DNA of 64,000 nt, taken from positions 1 through 64,000 of the forward strand of contig JALWTX010000016.1 of assembly GCA_026993355.1 (NCBI GenBank), given 5' to 3'. Source of the DNA: Flavobacteriales bacterium (GTDB lineage Bacteria; Bacteroidota; Bacteroidia; Flavobacteriales; Flavobacteriaceae). The notes under the pieces were generated by a model. That model did no database searches, had not been told where the DNA came from, and saw nothing but the letters and a program-made list of their open reading frames with translations. A program made the position numbers and the translations under genes. This document shows, piece after piece, positions 33,327 through 42,974 of this stretch. Every line of letters begins with the position of its first letter. Position 1 is the first letter of the stretch.

Positions 33327-33394
33327 CTAAACTTTGGTCTGCTTGACAGATTTACTAAAAAAATGTATCTTTGTCTTGCTAAACCAAAGTTTAG
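33327..33394. repeat. 12-bp inverted repeat around the small-RNA promoter
   Basis: CTAAACTTTGGT (33327-33338) and ACCAAAGTTTAG (33383-33394) are exact reverse complements. They flank the -33 and -7 elements. They could be operator half-sites or a structure at the 5' end of the transcript. Confidence 0.7.
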
Positions 33395-33453
33395 TGTTCT
33401 GTGGGAAAGCAAAATCGTATCATTCCCGTGAGTCGATTGCTTTCCCTTTTTTT
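33343..33453 (+). ncRNA. Candidate small RNA unit: promoter, short transcript, terminator
   Basis: TTG (33343-33345), a 20-bp spacer and TATCTTTG (33366-33373) make a good Bacteroidota promoter. About 30 bp on, a long stem GGGAAAGCA...TGCTTTCCC (33403-33411 / 33438-33446), with inner pairs ATCG/CGAT, is followed by seven T residues. No ORF lies between. The expected transcript is about 70 bases from near 33380. The family is not identified. Confidence 0.55.
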
Positions 33454-34168
33454 GTGTTGTTGGTTATATTTCTTGCATAAGGTTTAGGTTTTTATTAACA
33501 TTTTTACGCTAACAAACGTACATAAAAAAACAAGGCTTGTCAAGTGTGTTGTTATTTTTTACGGGTATTTTATTTTGAAAACAAGGTGTTTATCCTTGTG
33601 TTAAATTTGTAAATGATTAACTGTCAATTTAATATAATTTTTTTAAGTTTTTTATAAGTATTGTAAAATTCGCAATAGGGCAAGGGAAAGTTTAATATAA
33701 ATTGCGTTATTCGTAATATTTTAACGGAATTATTGAGTCAGGGGGGGAGTTTAAGTCTCTTTTATCTCAATTTTTTATAAAAAACAGCCGATTTTTGTTA
33801 AACTATTAAGAAATTAAGGGTTTAAGATGGTAAATTTTTAATTGACATTATTAAGTTCAACAACAGAACCGGTCACTTCGGTACATCCCGATTATCATCG
33901 GGACACTTAGTGAGCTATGTTTTCAATTTCTCAATTAAAACCACATAAAGACACATAAGACTACAAAAGAAAAATCTTAATTGAATTTTGAGATTTCTCA
34001 CTACGTTCGAAATGACACCGGACATCAAAAACCTGGTATCCTATGAAGCAGCCTGTCATTTGGTGTACCCCTTGCAATAACAAATCACTTTTTCTATTGC
34101 GCTTTTTCTTGTTAGGTCCTTTGTCCAAACGACAGGCTGTTTCCGGTTTTTTTGCTTCAATAATTAGG
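33454..34168. other. Non-coding gap with dispersed repeat and inverted arms
   Basis: About 700 bp with no credible gene. It contains a run of seven G near 33741, one 27-bp dispersed repeat (33990-34016), and a distant inverted pair CAGCCTGTC (34046-34054) and GACAGGCTG (about 34130-34138) shortly before the pepP 3' end. The rest is AT-rich. Confidence 0.6.
33990..34016 (-). repeat. 27-bp dispersed intergenic repeat, copy 1
   Basis: Reverse complement of the 27-bp unit at 35649-35675 with one mismatch at the end. The unit itself reads GTCATTTCGAACGTAGTGAG then AAATCT. Such elements are widespread in Bacteroidota intergenic DNA. Confidence 0.85.
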
Positions 34169-35461
34169 CTATTTCGCCATCAATGCTTCAATTTCTTCCA
34201 CCGTAATCGGAATGTTTTTCATTAAGTTAATGGGTTCGCCTTCTTCTTGAATAACATAATCGTCCTCGATGCGGACCCCGATACCTTCTTCGGGAATATA
34301 AATTCCGGGTTCAACAGTAAAAACCATACCGGCTTGCATGGGTTCTTCGAGTATGCCGTAATCATGCGTATCTAATCCCATGTGGTGCGATGTGCCGTGC
34401 ATAAAATATTTTTTATAAGCAGGCCATTCCGGATTTTCATTTTTGATATCTTCTTCGGTCAGTAAGCCTAATTTTATCAATTCCTTTTCCATAATTCTGC
34501 CCACTTTATCTTGATATTCAGCCCAAATAACCCCCGGCTTTAACATTTTAGCGGCGGCATCTTTAACGCGCAAAACGGCTTCATATACTTCTTTTTGACG
34601 GGGCGAAAATTTGCCGTTAGCCGGTACGCAGCGGGTCATATCCGATGCCCAGTTGCCATATTCCGCTCCGACATCCATCAATATTAAATCGCCATCTTTA
34701 ATTTCGGCATCATTTTGAATGTAATGTAACACATTGGCATTGGGACCGCTGGCAATAATGGGCGTGTAGGCAAAACCCTTAGAACCCTGACGCAAAAATT
34801 CATGGGCAAATTCGGCTTCCAATTCGTACTCTTTCATGCCGGGGCGGACTTTGTCCAAAACCCGTCTAAAACCGGCTTCAGTGATGTTACATGCTTTCTG
34901 AATTTGCGCTATTTCTTCCGGTTCTTTAACGCTGCGTAAGCGTTGCAAAATAGGATTGCTTCTCTCAAATTTGTGCCCGGGAAACATTTTTTTTGCTTTC
35001 TTTATAAAACGATCTTCACGCGTTTCAACTTCAGTATCGGCGCGGTAATGTTCATTGGTATTAATGTAGATCCGTTCCGCCTGAAAAGCTAATTTTTTTA
35101 ATAAAGAATCAAAGTCTTGCAACCAATGGACATTTTGGATGCCGGTAAGTTCGGTGGCTTTTTCTTTGGTCAACTTTTCGCCTTCCCAAACTTTAATATG
35201 GTCGTTAGTTTCTTTTAAAAAAAGAATTTCACGATTATTAGGATCCGGCGCATCCGGAAACAAAAGTAAGATGCTTTCCTCTTGATCAACACCTGTCAGA
35301 TAAAAAATATCTCGATGTTGGGCAAAGGGCAAGGTGCTGTCTGCACTGATAGGATATATGTCATTTGAATTAAAAACCGCAATAGATTTGGGTTTCATTT
35401 GCGCCATAAATTTTTGGCGATTTTTTTTATATAAACTTGCGGGAAGGGGTTCGTATCTCAT
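34169..35461 (-). CDS. pepP: Xaa-Pro aminopeptidase (M24B, aminopeptidase P)
   Basis: Removes the N-terminal residue before proline. The N-terminal creatinase-like domain covers about 1-170. The pita-bread catalytic domain follows with metal ligands in LILMDVGAEYGNWASDMTR (two Asp), HGTSHHMGLDTHD (His), FTVEPGIYIPE (Glu) and VRIEDDYVI (Glu). At 430 residues it is full length and cytosolic, without a signal peptide. It is flanked on both sides by repeat-rich intergenic DNA and appears to be a single-gene unit. Confidence 0.95.
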   Translation of the reverse strand: MRYEPLPASLYKKNRQKFMAQMKPKSIAVFNSNDIYPISADSTLPFAQHRDIFYLTGVDQEESILLLFPDAPDPNNREILFLKETNDHIKVWEGEKLTKEKATELTGIQNVHWLQDFDSLLKKLAFQAERIYINTNEHYRADTEVETREDRFIKKAKKMFPGHKFERSNPILQRLRSVKEPEEIAQIQKACNITEAGFRRVLDKVRPGMKEYELEAEFAHEFLRQGSKGFAYTPIIASGPNANVLHYIQNDAEIKDGDLILMDVGAEYGNWASDMTRCVPANGKFSPRQKEVYEAVLRVKDAAAKMLKPGVIWAEYQDKVGRIMEKELIKLGLLTEEDIKNENPEWPAYKKYFMHGTSHHMGLDTHDYGILEEPMQAGMVFTVEPGIYIPEEGIGVRIEDDYVIQEEGEPINLMKNIPITVEEIEALMAK

Positions 35462-35648
35462 AATCGAATATTTTAAAATTATGGATAAAATTACGCTTTT
35501 TTAAGTTTTTAGCGACTATAATTTTTGTAAAATTTTCGGGATACTTTACAAATTTAAAATGTAAAGATGCTTTTATTGATGTAATTCCGACAGAGATCCA
35601 CAATAGCTGGTTTAATGAGGAATCCGGTATTATTTCAAACGCCAAACG

Positions 35649-35675
35649 GTCATTTCGAACGTAGTGAGAAATCTT
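35649..35675 (+). repeat. 27-bp dispersed intergenic repeat, copy 2
   Basis: GTCATTTCGAACGTAGTGAG followed by AAATCTT; same unit as 33990-34016 and 35822-35848 in opposite orientation. Confidence 0.85.
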
Positions 35676-35758
35676 GATTTCTTTACCTGATATTTCTCAG
35701 TCATTATTTCTTTGAAATGCCTGACTACTTCATATTTCATATGGTTTGTTTGATGCTA

Positions 35759-36030
35759 TTTGTCATTTCGAACACCCCGGCTTTTGTCGGGGAGGAGAAA
35801 TCTGCTAACATAGCTATATATGAGATTTCTCACTACGTTCGAAATAACACACGGCATCTAAGCACCCCTGTCATTTCAAAGGAAGAACGACTGAGAAATC
35901 TCTTGTCCTTTCGACAAAGTTCCGACCACAAGTCAGAACGCCAAGAAATCTCAAGTTCTTATCAAGAAGAGATTCCTCCCCGATAAATCGGGACAAGCTG
36001 TCGCTACGCTCGCTTGAAAAGACAGGCGAT
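35759..36030. repeat. Cluster of degenerate copies of the 27-bp repeat
   Basis: After a partial copy near 35760 (TGTCATTTCGAACACCCCGGC... GGAGAAATCTG, with an inner CCCCG/CGGGG hairpin), 35822-35848 is a good inverted copy with one mismatch. Further variants follow: TCATTTCAAAGG...GAGAAATCTC (35873-35902) and GAAATCTC (35944 on). No gene is credible between 35462 and 36048. Confidence 0.7.
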
Positions 36031-36048
36031 TTTATCGCGCAAAATAAC

Positions 36049-38103
36049 TTATGAAATACTTTGACCGTTTGGCACGTCTTCATCCGGATTGACAAAGACC
36101 AATTTACCTTGGGCATTTTCAGTCATCAATATCATCCCTTGACTTTCGACACCACGTAATTTACGAGGTTTGAGATTGACCAAAACCAAAACTTTTTTAC
36201 CAACAATCTCTTCGGGTTTAAAATGTTCGGCTATACCGGACACAATGGTGCGTTGGTCTATGCCGGTATCGACTTTCAGCACCAGCAATTTTTTGGCTTT
36301 GGGCATTTTTTCGGCTTCTAAAATAGTCGCCGTACGAATGTCCATTTTCATAAAATCATCAAAACTGATTTCGTCTTTTTGCGGCGCGACTTCACGGTTA
36401 TCCAGTTCGTTTTGTTTTTTGGTATCTAAAAGTTTTTGCACTTGTTTTTGCACGGTTTCGTCATCAATTTTTTCAAACAACAATTGCGGTTCGCCAAGTT
36501 GATGCCCGGCCGGCAACAAAATGTCTTTGTCAGCCGCATCGTCCCAGCTTAACTCACCGGGCAGTTGTAACATGGCTTTGAGTTTTTGCGCCGTAAAAGG
36601 CAGAAATACATCGCCCAAAACCGCCAATGCCGCGGCTATTTGATTGGCGACAAACATAATGGTTTTTACACGTTCGGGGTTGGTTTTTACTTGTTTCCAA
36701 GGTTCTTCGTCAGCCAAATATTTGTTGCCCAAACGAGCCAAATTCATATATTCGGAAAGTGCTTCTCTAAAACGGTAACGCTCGATGAGTTGTCCTATTT
36801 TTTCGGGGTGCGTTTTAATTTGCGCTAAGACTTCTTTATCCGTTTCGGTCATGGTTTCGGGTTGCGGAATAACCCCATCATAATATTTTTTGGTCAGTAC
36901 CATAACGCGGTTGATAAAATTACCGAGATTGCCGACTAATTCGCTATTGTTACGGGTTTGAAAATCTTTCCAAGTAAAATCATTATCCTTCGTTTCGGGC
37001 GCATTGGCAGTCAAAACATACCGCAAAACATCTTGCTTCCCGGGAAATTCTTCCAGATATTCGTGCAGCCAAACTGCCCAATTTCGCGAGGTCGAAATTT
37101 TGTCGCCTTCCAAATTGAGAAATTCGTTAGCCGGCACATTTTCGGGCAGAATATAATCGCCATGTGCTTTGAGCATTGCCGGAAAAATAATGGTATGAAA
37201 AACGATATTGTCTTTACCTATAAAATGTATGAGTTTGGTGTTTTCATCTTTCCAATAAGGCTGCCAATCTTTGCCGGTTTTTTCACTCCACTCTTTAGTC
37301 GATGAAATATACCCGATAGGCGCATCAAACCAAACATATAAGACTTTGCCTTCGGCACCTTCGACGGGTACCGGCACGCCCCAATCCAAATCGCGGGTTA
37401 CGGCACGCGGACGTAAGCCGTCGTCCAGCCATGATTTGACTTGCCCCAAAACATTGGGTTTCCAGTCCTCTTTATGCCCTTCGAGTATCCACTCGCGCAG
37501 CCAATTTTCGTAGCGATCCAGCGGCAAATACCAATGTTTGGTCTCTTTAACCACCGGCTTATTACCCGATATGGTCGAAACCGGATTGATCAATTCCATA
37601 GGACTTAAAGACGAGCCGCATTTTTCGCATTGGTCGCCGTAGGCGTGTTCGTAACCACATTTAGGGCAAGTGCCGGTTACAAAACGGTCGGCTAAAAACT
37701 GCTGTTCTTGTTCGTCGTAAAGTTGTTGGGTGGTTTGCTCAATAAACTTGCCATCTTCGTAAAGTTTTTTAAAAAAACCGGCGGCTGTTTCGTGGTGCAA
37801 GGGCAATGATGTCCGGCTGTAATTGTCAAAAGCAATACCGAAGTCTTCAAAAGATTTTTTGATTATTGCGTTGTATTTATCGACTACTTGTTGCGGTGTA
37901 ACCCCTTCTTTTTTGGCACGGATGGTAATAGGCACACCGTGTTCGTCCGAGCCGCAAATGTATATGGCATCGTTACCTTTGGCTTTTTGATAACGGGTAA
38001 AAATATCTGCCGGAATATAAACGCCTGCCAAATGGCCGATATGTACCGGTCCGTTGGTATAAGGCAAGGCTGCTGTAATGGTATAACGTTGTTTTTGAGA
38101 CAT
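36049..38103 (-). CDS. metG: Methionyl-tRNA synthetase
   Basis: Charges tRNA-Met. The class I HIGH-type motif is [20 protein letters not shown] at 15-34. The zinc knuckle has [18 protein letters not shown] near 145-162, and the KMSKS-equivalent is [12 protein letters not shown] near 330. An anticodon-binding helical domain follows. The C-terminal domain (about 580-684) is the EMAP/Trbp111-like tRNA-binding OB fold ([25 protein letters not shown]). At 684 residues this is the two-part form usual in Bacteroidota. Single gene on the minus strand. Confidence 0.97.
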   Translation of the reverse strand: MSQKQRYTITAALPYTNGPVHIGHLAGVYIPADIFTRYQKAKGNDAIYICGSDEHGVPITIRAKKEGVTPQQVVDKYNAIIKKSFEDFGIAFDNYSRTSLPLHHETAAGFFKKLYEDGKFIEQTTQQLYDEQEQQFLADRFVTGTCPKCGYEHAYGDQCEKCGSSLSPMELINPVSTISGNKPVVKETKHWYLPLDRYENWLREWILEGHKEDWKPNVLGQVKSWLDDGLRPRAVTRDLDWGVPVPVEGAEGKVLYVWFDAPIGYISSTKEWSEKTGKDWQPYWKDENTKLIHFIGKDNIVFHTIIFPAMLKAHGDYILPENVPANEFLNLEGDKISTSRNWAVWLHEYLEEFPGKQDVLRYVLTANAPETKDNDFTWKDFQTRNNSELVGNLGNFINRVMVLTKKYYDGVIPQPETMTETDKEVLAQIKTHPEKIGQLIERYRFREALSEYMNLARLGNKYLADEEPWKQVKTNPERVKTIMFVANQIAAALAVLGDVFLPFTAQKLKAMLQLPGELSWDDAADKDILLPAGHQLGEPQLLFEKIDDETVQKQVQKLLDTKKQNELDNREVAPQKDEISFDDFMKMDIRTATILEAEKMPKAKKLLVLKVDTGIDQRTIVSGIAEHFKPEEIVGKKVLVLVNLKPRKLRGVESQGMILMTENAQGKLVFVNPDEDVPNGQSIS

Positions 38104-38280
38104 GCTTTTTGTTTTGAACTACAAAAATACAATAAGTTTTGAGATGTAGAAGTGGAAATATTGGCAATTTTATTTAAACATCCGGTGTCAAATTGGCTCA
38201 AAATCAGCCGATTTGTCAAGGTTTTGCGCTTTGGAATATTTTTTGAATTTTGCAAAACAGAACCCCTAAAACTTAAAATT

Positions 38281-39351
38281 ATGGCTCACATTTATGGAAA
38301 AGTTAATACCATTGATGACATCAGTCGTATTAACTGTATCATTAGAGATGAAATGCTTCATGTAGACTCAGAAGCCGAGTTGACTGAATTAAAAAAACGC
38401 AGTGATTACCTTTGCACATTGACGTATTCACCTTTTTGGAAAAAGAAATTTGGTGAGGAAATAGAAAAGGTGCGTGAACGGGCTATGGCCGAGAATTATG
38501 TAACGGTGATGGAAGCCAATGATATGGCTAAATATCATGGTTGGGAAAAAACGTATAAACCTTGGGGCGAACCTAAGGATGATATAGAAGCAGCGGTAAA
38601 AGCCATCCCCAAACAAGTGGTAAGTGAGCTGACTGAAACCATTATTGAAATGGAGTTGTCAACAGAAATATTGGAAAAATTGCGTCAATTGTTCTGTGAA
38701 TTGCGGGCTGCGGCTTTGGTTTGTGAAGATGTCGATTGTTTAAACAAAATCAAACGTTCGGTTGATGTGGTTTCCGCACTGCCGCATTTAGAGAGTTTTA
38801 CCCAACATTTTTCTGAGGAGGTGTTGACTCAAATAGATGAGTTGATCAATGTTGAAAAAGAACGTTCCATTGAATTATTTAATATTATTGCGCAAGTTCA
38901 CAATTATGATGTTCAATACGGCTTGGCAGATGTCGGTGATGAAACAGCTGCCCGTGCGGTTATTGATAAAGTTATGGACGAAGAAAGCAAAGCCGATACT
39001 TATATTCCGACAGAAGCCAAGTATAAAGGGCCGGCAAAAGTTCTTTGGTTGGTTTACTATTTACCTTCCAGAAAACGCGAATATGCCAAACGCATCTATT
39101 TGCCGGGGACTTATCGCAATTTGCATATAGAAGGACCGGCTGAATATTATAACCGTTTTGGTAATCCGGTTTACGGTTTGTTGATTACCTACCAAACTTC
39201 CATCAAGCCGACGGTGATTCATGTACACGGACGTGAAATACAACTACCCGAACGCTGGGTAACCAAAAAGAAAATTGTGCCGGTGCCAGAAACGGCTCAA
39301 AATATAAGAATTACCGAAGAAAAACCCGAATCGGCAATGGATATCGCTTAA
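38281..39351 (+). CDS. Conserved hypothetical protein (356 residues)
   Basis: I do not recognise a family. It is a soluble, acidic protein with no signal peptide. The N-terminal half is helical (DEMLHVDSEAELTELKKRSDYL; the pair SPFWKKKFGEEIEKVRERAMAENYV) and the C-terminal half looks beta-rich (GPAKVLWLVYYLPSRKREYA, IYLPGTYRNLHIEGPAEYYN). ATG 38281 fits the genome's normal leader; the frame stays open upstream, but the extra part overlaps the metG promoter region. It has its own terminator. Its regular codon use argues for a conserved gene. Confidence 0.7.
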   Translation: MAHIYGKVNTIDDISRINCIIRDEMLHVDSEAELTELKKRSDYLCTLTYSPFWKKKFGEEIEKVRERAMAENYVTVMEANDMAKYHGWEKTYKPWGEPKDDIEAAVKAIPKQVVSELTETIIEMELSTEILEKLRQLFCELRAAALVCEDVDCLNKIKRSVDVVSALPHLESFTQHFSEEVLTQIDELINVEKERSIELFNIIAQVHNYDVQYGLADVGDETAARAVIDKVMDEESKADTYIPTEAKYKGPAKVLWLVYYLPSRKREYAKRIYLPGTYRNLHIEGPAEYYNRFGNPVYGLLITYQTSIKPTVIHVHGREIQLPERWVTKKKIVPVPETAQNIRITEEKPESAMDIA

Positions 39352-39373
39352 GTATATATTCATAGTTATCTCG

Positions 39374-39405
39374 TCCCGTTACTACCTGTGTAACGGGATT
39401 TTTTT
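39374..39405 (+). terminator. Intrinsic terminator
   Basis: Stem TCCCGTTAC / GTAACGGGA with a seven-base loop and seven following T residues, ending the 38281-39351 gene. Confidence 0.9.
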
Positions 39406-39448
39406 ATTTTAAAGAGTTTTTATAACTTGCTGAAAATAATTAGTTTTT

Positions 39449-40444
39449 ATGCAAAAACTGTGGTTTTTAAGTTTACTGTTTTTATTTATGGCATGTCGTA
39501 GTACTTCAAAACCGGCTTATTTCGCTATACCTAAAGAATGGATGGCTCCGCCATCGCTTCATAAGGGAGATTCTATTTTATATGTGGCCCCGGCAGGCTA
39601 TGTTGATGCCGGTAAAAAATACATGGAACGGTCGGATTCACTCTTAAAAAGCTGGGGTTATGTGCCTGTCTATCCCAAAAACTTATTCCGTAAACATTTT
39701 ATTTTTGCCGGAACTGATCAAGAACGTTTAGAAGAGTTGCAATCTGCTTTGGACCGTCCGGATATTAAAGCTATTTGGTGTGCTAGAGGTGGTTATGGCA
39801 GTGTTAGAATCATTAATAAGCTGGATTTTAAAAAATTTAAAAAACATCCTAAATGGTTGATTGGTTATTCAGATATTACGGTCTTACATGTATTATTACA
39901 TAAATATGGTTTTCAGTCGGTACATGCATTCATGCCAATTAGTTTAACCCATCATCGTCCCAACAGAAAGGCGGCTATCAATAGCTTTAAAAAGTTTTTG
40001 GAAGGAGAGCATTTACATTATGAATTTAAAGCTGATAGTTTAAACAGGGGCGGAAAAGCAACGGGGGTCGTTGTAGGCGGCAATTTATCATTATTGGTAA
40101 GTTTATTAGGTTCGTCTTATCAATTAAATCCTAAGGGTAAAATTTTATTTTTAGAAGATGTCGGTGAATACTCGTATTCATATGACAAAATGTTGTATGC
40201 TTTGAAAAATGCCGGCTATTTTGAACATTTAAAAGCTTTGATAATAGGCGGCACAGGCACAAAAGATGATGATGAATTTATTGGCGAGAATATTCGTCAA
40301 ATGATTTTAAAACATGTCAAAGGCAAATCTTATCCGGTTATTTTTAATTTTCCGGCAGGTCATATTGTCGATAATCGCGTTCTTATTTTTGGTCGTAAAG
40401 CCCGTTTAAAAGCCGGGAAGAATAAAGTTATTTTTGACCAATGA
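39449..40444 (+). CDS. LD-carboxypeptidase (S66), lipoprotein form
   Basis: Removes the terminal D-Ala from peptidoglycan tetrapeptides during recycling. The N-terminus has a lipobox (LFMACRS; Cys at 16), so the enzyme is likely periplasmic and lipid-anchored. Family motifs: LYVAPAGYVD near 43, WCARGGYGSVRII near 105, the catalytic Ser in LIGYSDITVLH near 131, a VVGGNLSLLVSLLGS segment near 207 with the catalytic Glu region FLEDVGEYSYSYDKML, and the His in FPAGHIVDNR near 303. At 331 residues it is full length. Confidence 0.9.
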   Translation: MQKLWFLSLLFLFMACRSTSKPAYFAIPKEWMAPPSLHKGDSILYVAPAGYVDAGKKYMERSDSLLKSWGYVPVYPKNLFRKHFIFAGTDQERLEELQSALDRPDIKAIWCARGGYGSVRIINKLDFKKFKKHPKWLIGYSDITVLHVLLHKYGFQSVHAFMPISLTHHRPNRKAAINSFKKFLEGEHLHYEFKADSLNRGGKATGVVVGGNLSLLVSLLGSSYQLNPKGKILFLEDVGEYSYSYDKMLYALKNAGYFEHLKALIIGGTGTKDDDEFIGENIRQMILKHVKGKSYPVIFNFPAGHIVDNRVLIFGRKARLKAGKNKVIFDQ

Positions 40445-40487
40445 GTTGCCCTGAAGCAGTTTTTGATTTAACTTTGTACAAAAAACT

Positions 40488-40751
40488 ATGAAAGCCTCTT
40501 TTGATCTCAGTATTTATCCCCTACATAAAGATTTTGAAAAACCTATTAAGGATTTTATCCGGGCACTCAGAAAAACGCCTTTTGAGCTGATAGAAACACC
40601 TTTAAGTACCCAAATATATGGTGATTATGTCGAAATTATGCAATGGTTGACTGAACATTTGGGTGAAACTTTCGAAAATGAAGACCATTGTGTTGTTACG
40701 CTTAAAATATTGAAAGGTGACCGTAGCCAATATAAACCTTTTAAAGATTGA
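40488..40751 (+). CDS. YkoF/MTH1187-like thiamine-binding-fold protein
   Basis: An 87-residue ferredoxin-like protein. The sequence (LSIYPLHKDFEKPIKDFIRAL, LIETPLSTQIYGDYVEIMQWLTEH) fits the YkoF/MTH1187 family: a YPL start, P-I-x-D-F helix, and S-T-x-I-x-G-D turn before the second helix. Some members bind thiamine or HMP. The role here is not known. It lies 43 bp after the LD-carboxypeptidase and may be part of the same transcript. Confidence 0.75.
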   Translation: MKASFDLSIYPLHKDFEKPIKDFIRALRKTPFELIETPLSTQIYGDYVEIMQWLTEHLGETFENEDHCVVTLKILKGDRSQYKPFKD

Positions 40752-40757
40752 GTTTTA

Positions 40758-41300
40758 TTACCGTCCTAAAATTTTAGTATTAAAATCAGCGGTAATTTGT
40801 ACATCGATAAAAACCTTTTGATTTAGGACTTGATCGGTACTAACAATTAAAAACAATTTAAATGCCTCTTTTTTAAAATAGTCACTCAAGTTGTCAGATA
40901 AAAAGTTTAATTCAATCGATTGGCTTTGCTGATCTGTTAAATCATTGATCCAGGCAATACGGACTTTGGGCAAATTGTCAGCTTCAATATATAATGCGGT
41001 ATCTGTTAAAAAATCTAAATTTAGCTGTGAGACGTTATTGTTTAGTTGCGGGTTAATTTCAAGTTTTATTTTTTTTAGACGGACCTCTTCTAATAAATCT
41101 TTAGACGCATGATTATTTTCAAATATCCGGTCATCTACATTTAATTCCACTTCCTCTAATGATAATGGTATTTCAGCCGGTTGGTCGGCGGGTATTTTGA
41201 AAGTCGCGGTATAATCCGTACTAAATTGTACCTCTTGATCAATTTTATCGCAAGCTGACAAAGTAAGAAATAAAAAGCTCAATATCAGTAATTTTTTCAT
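40758..41300 (-). CDS. Small lipoprotein of unknown function
   Basis: A 180-residue lipoprotein with a hydrophobic signal and lipobox (LTLSACDK; Cys at 17). The mature part is beta-rich (STDYTATFKIPADQPAEI, LKKIKLEINPQLNNNVSQL) and acidic. No recognised domain. ATG 41300 is preferred over the longer frame from 41360 because it opens on the signal peptide. It is convergent with the YkoF-like gene, only 6 bp away, and divergent from the DUF2851 gene. Confidence 0.65.
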   Translation of the reverse strand: MKKLLILSFLFLTLSACDKIDQEVQFSTDYTATFKIPADQPAEIPLSLEEVELNVDDRIFENNHASKDLLEEVRLKKIKLEINPQLNNNVSQLNLDFLTDTALYIEADNLPKVRIAWINDLTDQQSQSIELNFLSDNLSDYFKKEAFKLFLIVSTDQVLNQKVFIDVQITADFNTKILGR

Positions 41301-41385
41301 AAATTTGTTTTGTGTTAATCTTTTAAAAAAAGGATTACAAAGATATGTTTTTTTGCGCAAAAATCTTTGGTCTATTATATTTTTT

Positions 41386-42663
41386 ATGAAAGAAGACTTC
41401 TTACATTACATTTGGCAAAACGGTTTTTTTGATCATTTAAAATTGCAAACAACCTCCAATGAACCGTTAAAAATAATCCGAAGCGGTTTTCATAATCCGG
41501 ATGCCGGACCTGATTTTTTACAAGCTCAAATTAAAATAGGGGATGTTTTGTGGGCCGGTCATGTAGAAATACACAAAAATGCTTCGGACTGGTATGCACA
41601 TGGTCATGAAAAAGATCCGGCTTATGACAATGTTATTTTACACATAGTTTATGACGATGATATGCCTGTTTATGATATACAAAACCGTCAAATTCCGACC
41701 TTAGACATCTCGCGTTATATTTTAAAAGATATTGTTAAGAATTATAATAAGTTGATTAAAAATAAGACTTTTATTCGCTGTCAAAATGAATTGGCACAAG
41801 TTGATGCATATGTCTTGTTTCATTATAAATACCGTTTGTTTTTAGAACGTTTATATAACAAAAACGAACAAATTAAAAAACAACTGCTGGAAAGCCAAAA
41901 CAATTGGGAGCAGATTTTCTATCAGACTTTACTCACTTATATGGGTGGACCGGTCAATAAAGAAAGTTTTGCTTTAATAGGCCGGTTGCTGCCTTTTGGG
42001 ATATTTGCTAAGTATCAAGACCGGCTTTTAAGTTTAGAAGCCTTACTTTTCGGGGTAGCCGGTTTACTACATGAACCCAAATACGATCATTATTACCAAC
42101 GCTTGCAACATGAATTTTTGTTTTTAAAGAACAAACACAATCTGGAAACATTGCCTGCAGGTGCCGTTAAATTTCACCGCTTACGTCCGCCCAATTTTCC
42201 TACGCTACGCTTGGCGCAAGTTGCTCGTCTTTTTTATCAAACCGATCATTTGTTTGAAAAATTAATGCAAATTGAAGCGGTCGGAGAGGCTTATACTTTG
42301 TTACATTCTACTGCTTCAACATATTGGGACACCCATTACAATTTTGATAAAATAACTAAAGCAAGAAAGAAAGCCATTGGTACAAGTTTTATCGATATAT
42401 TGTTAATTAATGTTGTTATACCCCTAAAATTTGCTTATCAAAAATATAAAGGAAAAATTAATCATGATAACATATTGTCTTTAATGGAAAAAATTCCTCC
42501 CGAAAAAAATAAAATCATCAATACATTCCAACGTTTAAAATTTCCGGTGAATAATGCTTTGGATACACAAGCCGTTATTCAGCTATATCAACATTATTGT
42601 CATCCATTTAATTGCTTATCGTGTGATATTGGACATAAAATCATCAAAAAAGGCTTGGCTTAA
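41386..42663 (+). CDS. DUF2851-family protein
   Basis: A 425-residue cytosolic protein conserved in Bacteroidota. The N-terminal half (EDFLHYIWQNGFFD, IRSGFHNPDAGPDFLQAQIKIG, WAGHVEIHKNASDWYAHGH) is the recognisable family signature, with invariant-looking Asn, Asp, Glu and His residues. These resemble a nuclease-like metal site, which is inference. The C-terminal half ends in a CLSCDIG cysteine pair. ATG 41386 is the start that opens on the family N-terminus. Function not established. Confidence 0.85.
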   Translation: MKEDFLHYIWQNGFFDHLKLQTTSNEPLKIIRSGFHNPDAGPDFLQAQIKIGDVLWAGHVEIHKNASDWYAHGHEKDPAYDNVILHIVYDDDMPVYDIQNRQIPTLDISRYILKDIVKNYNKLIKNKTFIRCQNELAQVDAYVLFHYKYRLFLERLYNKNEQIKKQLLESQNNWEQIFYQTLLTYMGGPVNKESFALIGRLLPFGIFAKYQDRLLSLEALLFGVAGLLHEPKYDHYYQRLQHEFLFLKNKHNLETLPAGAVKFHRLRPPNFPTLRLAQVARLFYQTDHLFEKLMQIEAVGEAYTLLHSTASTYWDTHYNFDKITKARKKAIGTSFIDILLINVVIPLKFAYQKYKGKINHDNILSLMEKIPPEKNKIINTFQRLKFPVNNALDTQAVIQLYQHYCHPFNCLSCDIGHKIIKKGLA

Positions 42664-42749
42664 GCAAAGGAGATTGGCTTTAGACATTAATTTTAAAATA
42701 TGTATTTTTACCAAATATATTTAAACTTAAATTTTTAAACGTTTACTCA

Positions 42750-42974
42750 ATGACAATTGAAGAAATAAGATATTTTTTGGCCAAAAACGGTTTTGACGTT
42801 TCTACACGCTTGGCCGACAAATTTGGTTTTAGGGTGCAGCATGTCAGGTTATTTTTTATTTACGCTTCATTTTTAACGCTTGGTGCTTCTTTTTTGATTT
42901 ATCTTATATTGGCTTTTGCTTTAAAGGTCAAAGATTTTTTTCATCAAAAAAGACCTTCGGTTTTTGACTTATGA
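42750..42974 (+). CDS. PspC-domain protein
   Basis: A 74-residue protein: a short polar N-terminus with FDVSTRLADKFGFRVQHVRLFFIY, then a membrane helix (ASFLTLGASFLIYLILAFAL). The PspC domain sits in membrane-stress proteins, usually near the phage-shock system or toxin genes. Here it overlaps the K+ channel gene by 4 bp, so the two are coupled. Confidence 0.8.
   Translation: MTIEEIRYFLAKNGFDVSTRLADKFGFRVQHVRLFFIYASFLTLGASFLIYLILAFALKVKDFFHQKRPSVFDL

Noticed and set aside
34043-34225. 60-codon plus-strand frame before the pepP end
   Set aside because: It overlaps the pepP 3' end and an inverted repeat, and shows no protein-like features beyond hydrophobic runs.
35462-36048. Frames of 70-90 codons in the gap between pepP and metG
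   Set aside because: They are made of the dispersed 27-bp repeats read as codons; no start signals or domain.
36170-37513. Several plus-strand frames inside metG
   Set aside because: They are shadows of a complete, motif-rich synthetase on the minus strand; their sequence has no domain and odd composition.
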